Assembly: GCA_035527095.1 (NCBI GenBank)
Contig: DATLBC010000119.1
Location: forward strand, 1 to 29,449
DNA length: 29,449 nt
Source of the DNA: Sva-07 sp035527095
GTDB taxonomy: Bacteria > Actinomycetota > Acidimicrobiia > Acidimicrobiales > Ilumatobacteraceae
Direction: 5' to 3'
The notes beneath the pieces were generated by a model that saw nothing but the letters and a program-made list of their open reading frames with translations, did not search any database and was not told where the DNA came from. The stretch's first letter is position 1. Every line of letters starts with the position of its first letter. Positions 7,517-14,527 of this stretch are shown one piece after another. The translations under genes and the position numbers were made by a program.

Positions 7517-8469
7517 GGCGCCCCGTTCGCAGCGCGGGCGGCTCCGACGTCGGCGACGAACGCAGCATTGGTGCAGTACACGTGGAATCCGAGCTGCTCG
7601 TACAGCCTGACCGCCGGCGCGTTGTCGGCGTCGACGTACAACATGCCGGTCCCGATGCCGCGACGTGCAAGATGGTCGAGCCCGGCCAAGGTGAGCTGTC
7701 GGCCGAGGCCCTGGCCGTGGAAGTCGGGATCGACGGCGATCACGTAGATCTCGCCGAGTTCGTCGTCGCCGCCGCCGATGGCCGCCTCGTGCACTTTGGT
7801 CCAACAGAAGCCGGCCATCCGGGCGTTGCCGTGTTCGTCCGGCATGTCGAGCACCCGGAATCCGGCGGGGTCGAACCATGACTCCTGTTGTCGCTGACGG
7901 AACGTGGTGAGCGTCCAGCCGCCCTGTTCGCCGTGGTGAGCGAACGCCCGGTTGTTGACCGCAAGCCACGCGTCGTCGTCTGCCTCCGGCACGAACGCCC
8001 GCGTGTCGATCGTGACGTCGAGGCCGGTCGGCAGCGGGCGTCGCATCTGATGGAGGATCCGGCCGCGCTGCATTCCGGCGTCGTCGGCGAGCGTCGTATG
8101 CGCCGACGTGGGCTCGAACACCCACCAGTTGACGTGGCCGCCGCCGTCGGTGGCCACGACGTCGATTGCGGCCTCGATCAACTCGGGTCCAATCGTGGCC
8201 ATCTCGTAGCGGTGGTGGGGGTGAATCACGAGTTCGAAGGCGTAGGCATCGTTGCCGCGCGAGATCTGGGCGTAGGCGACGGGATGGTCGTGGCCGGGCT
8301 CCGAGGCGAGAAATCCGGCGAACCCGTCGAGGCCGCCGTTGACGAGGTCGAGGTACAGGTGATCCGAGAGCGGTCGGCGTCCGTCTGCTCGGGTGGCGGC
8401 GTCGAGCAGCTCGGAGACGCTGGCGATGTCATCGCTCGCCATCTGGCGTTTGATTTCGAGGCATCGCAT
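7513..8469 (-). CDS. mshD: Mycothiol synthase
   Basis: 318 aa, with two GNAT domains in tandem. The C-terminal active domain has 'WLAVNNRAFAHHGEQGGWT', 'GFCWTKVHE', the acetyl-CoA loop 'IAVDPDFHGQGLGRQLTLAGL' and 'GMLYVDADNAPAVRLYEQLGF', all hallmarks of MshD, which acetylates Cys-GlcN-Ins in the last step of mycothiol synthesis. Mycothiol is confined to actinobacteria, so this gene anchors the taxonomy. The ATG at 8469 is supported by TACCCT (8481-8476) six bases upstream, a leaderless start; a second in-frame Met lies at residue 10. First gene of the operon with pepF and rlmN, a combination with no obvious functional link. Confidence 0.94.
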   Translation of the reverse strand: MRCLEIKRQMASDDIASVSELLDAATRADGRRPLSDHLYLDLVNGGLDGFAGFLASEPGHDHPVAYAQISRGNDAYAFELVIHPHHRYEMATIGPELIEAAIDVVATDGGGHVNWWVFEPTSAHTTLADDAGMQRGRILHQMRRPLPTGLDVTIDTRAFVPEADDDAWLAVNNRAFAHHGEQGGWTLTTFRQRQQESWFDPAGFRVLDMPDEHGNARMAGFCWTKVHEAAIGGGDDELGEIYVIAVDPDFHGQGLGRQLTLAGLDHLARRGIGTGMLYVDADNAPAVRLYEQLGFHVYCTNAAFVADVGAARAANGAP

Positions 8470-8475
8470 GATCCG

Positions 8476-8481
8476 AGGGTA
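8476..8481 (-). promoter_or_regulatory. -10 box (leaderless start of mshD)
   Basis: On the minus strand TACCCT precedes the mshD ATG by 6 nt. Confidence 0.5.
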
Positions 8482-8503
8482 CCCGTGCGAGTTGAGTCGG
8501 GTG

Positions 8504-8509
8504 TATAGT
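8504..8509 (+). promoter_or_regulatory. -10 box for the candidate small RNA
   Basis: TATAGT, close to the bacterial -10 consensus, lies about 9 nt before the first hairpin. A good -35 is not evident. Confidence 0.45.
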
Positions 8510-8514
8510 CTGCG

Positions 8515-8617
8515 TCGACCAGGTTCCCGCCACCTGGTTTGCTGCGACGGTTGGGATCCGCCTCCCGACCTCGCACAGAGCGACGGCCTCTCTCACGAGA
8601 GGCCGTCGCCACTTTTT
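8515..8617 (+). ncRNA. Candidate small RNA with two C-rich hairpin loops and terminator
   Basis: Roughly 100 nt of intergenic sequence on the plus strand folds into three consecutive hairpins. Hairpin 1: ACCAGGT/ACCTGGT (8518-8524/8532-8538), loop UCCCGCC. Hairpin 2: UGCGA plus GGUUGGGA pairing with UCCCGACC plus UCGCA (8543-8575), one bulged C, loop UCCGCC. Hairpin 3 is the 13-bp terminator (8580-8609) with U5. A -10 box stands just upstream. No plus-strand gene follows within range, so it is not an obvious leader. Twin C-rich loops plus terminator resemble the actinobacterial 6C small RNA architecture, in which such loops pair with G-rich mRNA sites. The resemblance is structural and inferred; the family has not been tested. 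Confidence 0.6.
8580..8617 (+). terminator. Strong intrinsic terminator
   Basis: GCGACGGCCTCTC / GAGAGGCCGTCGC (8580-8592 / 8597-8609) form a perfect 13-bp stem with a TCAC loop, followed by CAC and TTTTT (8613-8617). The T-run is only on the plus strand, so it ends plus-strand transcription. Confidence 0.88.
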
Positions 8618-8643
8618 CGGCTCCCGGCTGGGCCGGCGAGCGT

Positions 8644-8847
8644 TCAGCCGCAGGCCTTGATGGCTCGCATCAACGTCCGTTCGGCGATGCGGAGCTGGCG
8701 TTCGGCTTCGTGGATTGCTGTGACCACGTCGTCACGCTCCGTGCCAATCCACGGTTCGGCCAGGCCGGCGACCCTGCTTCGATACTGGGCAACGTTGTCG
8801 GCGATGGCGGCCAGTTCCGCAGCGGTCGACGCGGTGGATCCGGCCAT
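8644..8847 (-). CDS. Small hypothetical helical protein, divergent from hisC
   Basis: 67 aa, MAGSTASTAAELAAIADNVA and on to the end ...RTLMRAIKACG. Predicted to be mainly helical, with heptad-like spacing of hydrophobic residues and no signal or membrane segment. Real coding is supported by GC-rich third positions and by TAGGGT 8 nt before ATG 8847, the same leaderless arrangement as its neighbours. It shares a 52-bp divergent promoter region with hisC that contains a perfect palindrome (8864-8884). I do not recognise a family; function unknown. Confidence 0.65.
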   Translation of the reverse strand: MAGSTASTAAELAAIADNVAQYRSRVAGLAEPWIGTERDDVVTAIHEAERQLRIAERTLMRAIKACG

Positions 8848-8855
8848 GCGACCAA

Positions 8856-8861
8856 ACCCTA
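8856..8861 (-). promoter_or_regulatory. -10 box (leaderless start at 8847)
   Basis: TAGGGT on the minus strand, 8 nt before the ATG of the 67-aa gene. Confidence 0.45.
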
Positions 8862-8863
8862 CC

Positions 8864-8884
8864 GGGAGGCCGATGCGGCCTCCC
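8864..8884. promoter_or_regulatory. Operator-like palindrome in the divergent hisC promoter
   Basis: GGGAGGCCG - ATG - CGGCCTCCC: perfect 9-bp arms with a 3-nt centre, between the -10 boxes of hisC (8887) and the 67-aa gene (8861). It spans the -35/-10 spacer of hisC, a position expected for a repressor site. Confidence 0.5.
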
Positions 8885-8886
8885 TC

Positions 8887-8892
8887 TACACT
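8887..8892 (+). promoter_or_regulatory. -10 box of the his operon (leaderless)
   Basis: TACACT, 7 nt before GTG 8900. Confidence 0.55.
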
Positions 8893-8899
8893 TCGCCCG

Positions 8900-9985
8900 G
8901 TGATTCCTGTCCGTGACGACCTGCGCGCCCTCGAGGGGTATCACTCGGCCCAGGTCGACGTACGCGTGCGGTTGAACACCAACGAGTCGCCCGAGCCGCC
9001 GCCGGCTGCGTTCCGCGACGCCGTTGCCGCGGAGGTGTCGCGCATCGACTGGCACCGTTATCCAGATCGTGCCGCGACCGAGCTTCGCGAGGCGATTGCG
9101 GCGACCCATGGCGTCGATCCGTCGCAGGTGTTCGCCGCCAACGGCTCGAACGAGGTGCTGCAGACCGTCCTGCTCGCCTACGCGGGCCCGGGTCGCACCG
9201 TCGCAACGTTCGAGCCGACCTACCAGATGCACGCACAGATCGCCCGCGTGACCGGAGCAACCGTCGTCGAGGGCGAACGAGCCGCCGACTTCACGCTCGA
9301 TCCGGCCGAAGTCGAACGGGTGCTCGCCGAACACCGTCCACATGTCGTGTTCCTCACGTCGCCGAACAACCCGACCGGTCTCGTCGAGCCGGCCGAACGA
9401 GTTCGTCAACTCCTCGATCTTGCACCGGGCCTGGTCGTCGTCGACGAGGCCTACGCACAGTTCGCCGACTGGACCGCGCTCGACCTCGTCGACGAAGCCC
9501 AACCGCTCGTGGTCACCCGGACGTTCTCGAAGACGTGGTCGATGGCCGGGGCGCGCCTCGGGTACCTGATCGGGCCGTCGTGGCTCGTCGCCGAACTCGA
9601 CAAGGTCGCGTTGCCGTACCACCTCGACGCGGTCAAGCAAGTCGCCGGTCGTCTCGCACTCCGGTACGCCGACGACATGAACGACCGCGTCGATCAGGTC
9701 GTCGCTGAACGCGACCGCATCGTGTCGGCAATGAGCGATCTTGCACTCGACGTGTTCCCGAGCGGGGCCAACTTCGTGCTGTTCAGGGTCCGGTCCGACG
9801 AGCTCAGCGGGCATGAGGTGTGGCAGGGCCTCGTCGATCGCAGCGTGTTGGTTCGCGACTGTTCCAGCTGGCCGCGCCTTGCCAACTGCCTGCGGGTCAC
9901 GATCGGCACACCCGCCGAGAACACCGAGTTCCTCACCGCGCTCGCCGACGTGCTGGCGCCCGCCCAGACCGGAGTGTCGCCATGA
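8900..9985 (+). CDS. hisC: Histidinol-phosphate aminotransferase
   Basis: 361 aa from GTG 8900. It converts imidazole-acetol phosphate to histidinol phosphate, using PLP and glutamate. Visible fold-type I aminotransferase features: 'RLNTNESP' substrate region, 'AANGSNEVLQ' PLP-phosphate loop, 'LTSPNNPTG', 'VVVDEAYAQF', the PLP lysine K211 in TRTFSKTWSMAGARLGYLIG, and 'LRVTIGT' with the carboxylate-binding Arg. An upstream in-frame ATG at 8873 has a GGGAGG before it, but both lie inside a palindrome and would overlap the -10 box, so GTG 8900 is preferred. First gene of hisC-B-H-A-F; its stop overlaps hisB (ATGA). Confidence 0.95.
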   Translation: MIPVRDDLRALEGYHSAQVDVRVRLNTNESPEPPPAAFRDAVAAEVSRIDWHRYPDRAATELREAIAATHGVDPSQVFAANGSNEVLQTVLLAYAGPGRTVATFEPTYQMHAQIARVTGATVVEGERAADFTLDPAEVERVLAEHRPHVVFLTSPNNPTGLVEPAERVRQLLDLAPGLVVVDEAYAQFADWTALDLVDEAQPLVVTRTFSKTWSMAGARLGYLIGPSWLVAELDKVALPYHLDAVKQVAGRLALRYADDMNDRVDQVVAERDRIVSAMSDLALDVFPSGANFVLFRVRSDELSGHEVWQGLVDRSVLVRDCSSWPRLANCLRVTIGTPAENTEFLTALADVLAPAQTGVSP

Positions 9986-10590
9986 CCAACACCGACCGTC
10001 AACGAATCGGTCAGCGCCGACGCGCGACCAAGGAGACCTCGATCGAGGTCGACATCGACCTCGACGGCACCGGTGCCACCGACATCTCGACGGGGATTCC
10101 GTTCTACGACCACATGCTCGACCAGATCGGTCGTCACGGTGGATTCGACCTGCGGGTGCAGGCGGTCGGCGATCTCCAGATCGACACGCACCACACCGTC
10201 GAAGACGTGGCGATCGCCCTCGGCGAGGCGTTCGCCGAAGCGCTCGGCGACAAGGCAGGCGTCCGCCGATTCGCAAGCGGGCGGTATCCCCTCGACGAGG
10301 CCCTGATCGACGTGGCGCTCGACCTGTCAGGGCGCCCGTGGGTCGAATGGCATGTGCCGATGCCCGAATCGCTGCCGCTCGGCGACCCGGCCTTCGACCC
10401 ACAGCTCGCCGAACACGCGGTCGCGTCCTTTGCGACGGCGGCGAACATCACGTTGCACGTCGAACTCATCCGCGGGCGCAACGTGCATCACATCATCGAG
10501 GCCACGTTCAAGGGACTCGCGCGGACGCTCCGCGATGCCGTACGCATCGACGACACCGGCGGGGTGCCGTCGACCAAGGGTGTGCTGTGA
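9982..10590 (+). CDS. hisB: Imidazoleglycerol-phosphate dehydratase
   Basis: 202 aa. Dehydrates imidazole glycerol phosphate to imidazole-acetol phosphate. It is the monofunctional form with no N-terminal HAD phosphatase domain, so histidinol phosphatase must be encoded elsewhere. The two Mn-binding HHxxE motifs are present: 'DTHHTVEDVAIALGEA' and 'NVHHIIEATFKGLARTLRDAV'. 'GIPFYDHMLDQIGRHGGFDL' and 'STKGVL' at the C-terminus are typical. Starts inside the hisC stop (ATGA) and ends overlapping hisH (GTGA). Confidence 0.97.
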   Translation: MTNTDRQRIGQRRRATKETSIEVDIDLDGTGATDISTGIPFYDHMLDQIGRHGGFDLRVQAVGDLQIDTHHTVEDVAIALGEAFAEALGDKAGVRRFASGRYPLDEALIDVALDLSGRPWVEWHVPMPESLPLGDPAFDPQLAEHAVASFATAANITLHVELIRGRNVHHIIEATFKGLARTLRDAVRIDDTGGVPSTKGVL

Positions 10591-11225
10591 CGCCACGAGT
10601 TCCGCAGCGCCCGCTCATCGCGGTGCTCGACTACGGCATCGGCAACCTCCACTCGGCGCAGAAGTCCCTCGAGCACGAAGGTGCCGATGCTCGTCTGACG
10701 GCCGATCCGGGGCTGATCGCTGATGCCGACGGTGTCGTGCTGCCCGGAGTCGGTGCATTCGGAGCGTGCATGGAGGCCTTGCGGACGGCAGGCCTCGAAG
10801 GTCCGGCGCACGATGCAGTGGCGTCGCGACGTCCGTTCCTGGGGATCTGTGTCGGGATGCAGATGCTGTTCACCAAGTCCCAGGAGAACGAGGGAGCAGC
10901 CGGCCTCGACGTGATTCCCGGCACCGTCACGTGGATCCCGACGGGGCCGAAGATCCCGCAGATGCAGTGGAACCGTCTCGACGTCGTCGACGCGGACGAG
11001 CCGATGTTGCAGAACCTCGGCGACGAGCCGTACGTGTACTTCGTCCACTCGTTGCATGGCGTGCCCGACGATCGCGCGGTCGTCGCCGCCACAGTCGAGT
11101 ACGGCACGACGTTGAATGCGGCGTTTCGTCGCGACAACGTATTCGCCGTGCAGTTCCACCCCGAGAAGTCGAGCCGTCCTGGGCTTCGTCTTCTTCGCAA
11201 TTTCGTCGAGGAGTGCTCGAAGTGA
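10587..11225 (+). CDS. hisH: Imidazole glycerol phosphate synthase, glutaminase subunit
   Basis: 212 aa from GTG 10587. Class I glutamine amidotransferase that feeds ammonia to HisF. The catalytic triad is visible: C88 in LGICVGMQMLF, and H191 and E193 in VQFHPEKSS. 'VLDYGIGNLHSAQKSLEHEG' and 'LPGVGAFGACM' are N-terminal family motifs. The GTG overlaps the hisB stop by 4 bp and the stop overlaps hisA, indicating tight translational coupling. The partner hisF follows hisA. Confidence 0.97.
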   Translation: MTPRVPQRPLIAVLDYGIGNLHSAQKSLEHEGADARLTADPGLIADADGVVLPGVGAFGACMEALRTAGLEGPAHDAVASRRPFLGICVGMQMLFTKSQENEGAAGLDVIPGTVTWIPTGPKIPQMQWNRLDVVDADEPMLQNLGDEPYVYFVHSLHGVPDDRAVVAATVEYGTTLNAAFRRDNVFAVQFHPEKSSRPGLRLLRNFVEECSK

Positions 11226-11947
11226 TCGACCTGTACCCGGCGATCGACCTCCTCGGCGGTCGAGTCGTCCGACTCCGACAGGGCGACTACGCCGACGAGA
11301 CCGTGTACGGCAACGATCCGGTCGCGGTGGCTCGCGAGTTCGCAGCGGCAGGGGCACGCTGGATCCACGTCGTCGACCTCGACGCCGCACGTTCGGGTGA
11401 TCCCGTCAACCGTCCCGTCGTCGCCACAATCGTGTCCGCCGTCGACCGCCTCGCACGCGTGCAGACCGGGGGCGGAGTGCGCTCGATCGACGATGCTCGC
11501 GAACTCGCCGACGCCGGCGTTGCCCGAGTGGTGATGGGGTCCGCAGCAGTCAGCAATCCAGCACTGGTCGAAGCTGCCTCGGCCGTGGTGGCTGTCGCCG
11601 TCGGGCTGGATCATCGCAACGGCGAGGTCGCCGTTCACGGCTGGACGGAGGGAAGTGGGCTCGCTCTCGACGATGCGTACGCGCTCTTTCCCACCGCGGA
11701 CGTGTTCGTGATCACCGACATCGGTCGCGACGGCATGCTGCTCGGCCCCGACCTCGACGGTCTGGCGCGCTCGGCCCAGCTCGCCGCTGTGCCGGTCATC
11801 GCGAGCGGCGGGGTGTCGAGCCTCGACGACATGCGCGCATTGTCCGAGATCGAGAATCTCGGCGGCATCATCACCGGCAAGGCGCTCTACGAGGGGCGGT
11901 TCACGGTGCGTGACGCGCTCGAGGCCGTCGGACAGGAACCGTCGTGA
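11222..11947 (+). CDS. hisA: ProFAR isomerase HisA
   Basis: 241 aa from GTG 11222. (beta/alpha)8 barrel catalysing the Amadori rearrangement of ProFAR to PRFAR. General acid/base Asp residues are D9 in YPAIDLLGGRVVRL and the Asp in VITDIGRDG. Phosphate loops are 'TGGGVRS' (about 83-88) and 'IASGGVSS'. Many actinobacteria have the bifunctional PriA (HisA plus TrpF) with 'SGGIRDD' at the first loop; here the QTGGGVRS form matches ordinary HisA, suggesting a separate trpF elsewhere (inference). Overlaps hisH and hisF by 4 bp each. Confidence 0.95.
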   Translation: MIDLYPAIDLLGGRVVRLRQGDYADETVYGNDPVAVAREFAAAGARWIHVVDLDAARSGDPVNRPVVATIVSAVDRLARVQTGGGVRSIDDARELADAGVARVVMGSAAVSNPALVEAASAVVAVAVGLDHRNGEVAVHGWTEGSGLALDDAYALFPTADVFVITDIGRDGMLLGPDLDGLARSAQLAAVPVIASGGVSSLDDMRALSEIENLGGIITGKALYEGRFTVRDALEAVGQEPS

Positions 11948-12702
11948 AGGTCGCCCGCGTCATCCCCTGTCTCGACGTGACCGACGGACGTGTCGTGAAG
12001 GGCACCAACTTCGTCGACCTGCGCGACGCGGGTGATCCCGTCGAGCTCGCCGCCCGATACGACCTCGAGGGCGCCGATGAGCTGGTGTTTCTCGACATCA
12101 CTGCGTCGAGCGACAACCGCGACACGACGGTTGACATGGTGCGCCGCGTCGCCGACGAGGTGTACATCCCGTTCACTGTCGGCGGCGGCATCAGGACCCT
12201 CGAGGACGCACGGCGGATGTTGCGCGCCGGTGCCGACAAGGTGAGCGTGAACACGGCGGCGGTCGAGCGCCCCGAACTGATCACCGAGATCGCCACGGAG
12301 TTCGGGGCCCAGTGCGTCGTGTGCGCCATCGACGCCAAGCGCAGCGATGACGGCTGGGAGGTGTACCTCCATGGCGGTCGCACGCCGACCGGGATCGACG
12401 CAGCCCGGTGGGCGCAGGAAGCGGTGCGTCGTGGAGCGGGCGAGATCCTGCTGACCTCGATGGATCGCGATGGCACCCGCGAGGGCTTCGACCTCGATCT
12501 CACGCAGGCGATCGTCGACGCCGTCACCGTGCCGGTGATCGCCAGTGGTGGTGTGGGCTCGATCGATCACCTCGTCGAAGGTGTGGCGGTCGGTCGCGCC
12601 GACGCGGTGCTCGCAGCGTCGATCTTCCACTTCCGCGAGCACACCGTGGCCGACGCCAAGGCCCAGATGTCCGCCGCCGGCATCCACGTGCGTCCCGTGT
12701 GA
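11944..12702 (+). CDS. hisF: Imidazole glycerol phosphate synthase, cyclase subunit
   Basis: 252 aa from GTG 11944. Barrel partner of HisH, closing the imidazole ring and releasing AICAR. Catalytic D11 (RVIPCLDVTDGRVVKG) and D130 (CAIDAKRS) are both present, as are 'FTVGGGIRTLEDA', 'KVSVNTAAV', 'TSMDRDGTREGFD' and 'IASGGVGS'. Last gene of the his operon: the next gene has its own promoter after a palindromic repeat. hisI, often next to hisF in actinobacteria, lies about 4 kb downstream here. Confidence 0.97.
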   Translation: MKVARVIPCLDVTDGRVVKGTNFVDLRDAGDPVELAARYDLEGADELVFLDITASSDNRDTTVDMVRRVADEVYIPFTVGGGIRTLEDARRMLRAGADKVSVNTAAVERPELITEIATEFGAQCVVCAIDAKRSDDGWEVYLHGGRTPTGIDAARWAQEAVRRGAGEILLTSMDRDGTREGFDLDLTQAIVDAVTVPVIASGGVGSIDHLVEGVAVGRADAVLAASIFHFREHTVADAKAQMSAAGIHVRPV

Positions 12703-12732
12703 GTACGACAGGGGTCAGACCTGCGATGTCAC
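12702..12732. repeat. Palindromic repeat copy A (degenerate)
   Basis: Just after the hisF stop: core GGGGTCAGACC (12711-12721) followed by GATGTCACC, with GTAC to the left. It shares the GGTCAGACC core and right-hand GATGT of copy C (23838-23876) but the left arm is decayed. Confidence 0.5.
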
Positions 12733-12744
12733 CCGTCGTTCGCG

Positions 12745-12750
12745 TAGGTT
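12745..12750 (+). promoter_or_regulatory. -10 box (leaderless start at 12758)
   Basis: TAGGTT, 7 nt before ATG 12758. Confidence 0.5.
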
Positions 12751-12757
12751 CTGGTGC

Positions 12758-13471
12758 ATGAGTTCATCTGCCGTCACGACCGAACGACGCGATGGGGTGC
12801 TGATCGTGCACCTCGACGACGGCAAGGCGAATGCACTGTCGTTCGACATGATCACAGCGATCAGCGCCGCGCTCGACGCGGCCGAAGGCGACGACGAGAT
12901 CCGAGCGATGGTCCTGCACGGTCGTCCGGGCAAGTTCTCCGCGGGATTCGATCTCGGCGTGATGTTCGGCGACGACATGTCGGCGATCATCAACCTCGTC
13001 GCCGACGGTGGTGCACTGGTGCATCGGCTCTACGGGTCGTCGGTGCCGGTCGTCGCCGCAAGCACCGGGCACGCGCTGGCCGCTGGAGCGCTCGTGCTCC
13101 TCGGCTGCGATGTTCGTGTCGGCGGTGATGTGGCCGCCAAGGTCGGGCTCAACGAGGTGGCGATCAAGATGGTGCTGCCCGACTGGGCACTGACGATCGC
13201 GACCGATCGTCTGAGCAAGCGCCACCTGCAGCGAGCGCTGGCGAACGCCCGCATCACGACGCCAAGCGATGCGGTCGACGTGGGATTCCTCGACGAGGTC
13301 GTGCCCGAGGGCGAGGAGTTCGATCGGGCGGTCGCCCTGGCCGTGGAACTCGCCGCGACGCTCGACCCGTCGGCCTACGCCCGAACAGTTCGCGCCATCC
13401 GAGGCCCCGTGCTCGACCTGATGGCCGAGCAGATCGCCAGCGACCGTTCCGCCGGCGTGAGCCCGGTGTGA
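12758..13471 (+). CDS. Crotonase-family (enoyl-CoA hydratase/isomerase-like) protein
   Basis: 237 aa. Crotonase fold: 'GVLIVHLDDGKANALSFDM', oxyanion-hole segment 'KFSAGFDLGVMFG' (about 59-71), second oxyanion segment 'STGHALAAGALVLLGCDVRVG'. E133 in GLNEVAIKM occupies the place of the first catalytic Glu of enoyl-CoA hydratase. The next family motif (PGxGGTQRL followed by a second Glu) is replaced by 'LPDWALTIATDRLSK', so normal hydratase chemistry is doubtful; an isomerase or other crotonase reaction is as likely. It stands alone, leaderless, with palindrome copies A and B on either side. Confidence 0.85.
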   Translation: MSSSAVTTERRDGVLIVHLDDGKANALSFDMITAISAALDAAEGDDEIRAMVLHGRPGKFSAGFDLGVMFGDDMSAIINLVADGGALVHRLYGSSVPVVAASTGHALAAGALVLLGCDVRVGGDVAAKVGLNEVAIKMVLPDWALTIATDRLSKRHLQRALANARITTPSDAVDVGFLDEVVPEGEEFDRAVALAVELAATLDPSAYARTVRAIRGPVLDLMAEQIASDRSAGVSPV

Positions 13472-13484
13472 GGCTGACACAGCG

Positions 13485-13518
13485 GTTACATCGCGGGTCT
13501 GACCCCTGATGTAATCCT
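13485..13518. repeat. Palindromic repeat copy B
   Basis: GGTTACATCGCGGGTC - T - GACCCCTGATGTAATC (16-nt arms, 13 of 16 pairing), 13 nt after the crotonase stop and ending 4 nt before the -10 box of the next gene. Same family as copies A and C. Confidence 0.75.
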
Positions 13519-13521
13519 GGG

Positions 13522-13527
13522 TAGGGT
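13522..13527 (+). promoter_or_regulatory. -10 box (leaderless start at 13535)
   Basis: TAGGGT, 7 nt before ATG 13535. Confidence 0.5.
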
Positions 13528-13534
13528 CGGCCGC

Positions 13535-14527
13535 ATGGCTTCCCCCAACGTCAATCCCAACATGGAATACCGCCGGCTCGGCAACACCGGGCTGCAAGTG
13601 AGCGTCTTGTCGTTCGGCAGCTGGGTCACCTTCGACACCCAACTCGACAACCAGCTGGCCCTCGATTGCATGGCCGCCGCCGGCGACGCTGGATGCAACT
13701 TCTTCGACAACGCCGAGGCGTACGCGGGCGGTAAGAGCGAAACGATCATGGGCGATGTGCTGCGCGAACTCGACTGGCCGCGCTGGTCCTACGTCGTCAC
13801 CACCAAGGTCTTCTGGGGACTCAACAAGAACACCCCGAACATGAACAACACGCTCAACCGGAAGTACCTGATGCATGCGATCGACGGGTCGCTCGAGCGG
13901 TTCGGGCTCGACTTCGTCGACGTGCTGTACTGCCACCGCTCCGACCCGAACACGCCGATCGAGGAGACGGTGTGGGCCATGAGCGACATCATCGCCTCCG
14001 GCAAGGCGCTCTATTGGGGTACCAGTGAATGGTCGGCCGACGAGATCCGTGCAGCCATCGACATCGCCGATCGCCATCACCTCCATCGCCCCGTCACCGA
14101 GCAGAGCCAGTACAACCTGCTCGAGCGCAAGAAGGTCGAGCGGGAGTACGCGCGGCTCAACGCCGACTTCAACTACGGCAACACGATCTGGAGCCCGCTG
14201 GCATCCGGCCTGCTCACGGGCAAGTACAAAGACGGCATCCCGAAGGACTCGCGCGCAGCGCTCGACGGCTACGGGTGGCTCGCCGGGCGGCTCACCGATG
14301 CCGAGGCGATCGCTCGCGTCGAGAAGCTCCGCCCGATCGCCGATCGTCTCGACTGCACGATGGCGCAGCTCGCGCTCGCCTGGTGCACGAAGAACCCGCA
14401 CGTGTCGAGCGTGATCACCGGCGCATCGAAGGTCAGCCAGGTCGAGCAGAACTTCGGTGCGCTCGACGTGATTCCGCTGCTCACCGACGAGGTCAAAGAG
14501 GAGATGGAAGCCGCGGTCAACGGCTGA
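13535..14527 (+). CDS. Aldo/keto reductase, Kv-channel beta-subunit-like (AKR6 type)
   Basis: 330 aa. NADPH-dependent TIM-barrel oxidoreductase. The catalytic tetrad is complete: D58 and Y63 (FFDNAEAYAGGKSE), K91 (VVTTKVFWG), H134 (VLYCHRSDPN). 'MEYRRLGNTGLQVSVLSFGSW' and 'GTSEWSADEI' place it with the bacterial relatives of the potassium-channel beta subunits. The NADP-binding 'SSVITGASKVSQVEQN' near the C-terminus is conserved. The physiological substrate is unknown. Its 3' end overlaps the convergent hydrolase gene by 11 bp. Confidence 0.92.
   Translation: MASPNVNPNMEYRRLGNTGLQVSVLSFGSWVTFDTQLDNQLALDCMAAAGDAGCNFFDNAEAYAGGKSETIMGDVLRELDWPRWSYVVTTKVFWGLNKNTPNMNNTLNRKYLMHAIDGSLERFGLDFVDVLYCHRSDPNTPIEETVWAMSDIIASGKALYWGTSEWSADEIRAAIDIADRHHLHRPVTEQSQYNLLERKKVEREYARLNADFNYGNTIWSPLASGLLTGKYKDGIPKDSRAALDGYGWLAGRLTDAEAIARVEKLRPIADRLDCTMAQLALAWCTKNPHVSSVITGASKVSQVEQNFGALDVIPLLTDEVKEEMEAAVNG

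Noticed and set aside
8873..8884. ATG 8873 with GGGAGG as the hisC start
   Set aside because: The SD and ATG are part of a perfect palindrome and lie upstream of the TACACT box; the conserved protein starts at about GTG 8900.
8539..8916. Plus-strand ORF of 125 aa across the small RNA and the 67-aa gene
   Set aside because: It runs through a strong terminator and opposite a better-supported gene; no recognisable protein pattern.
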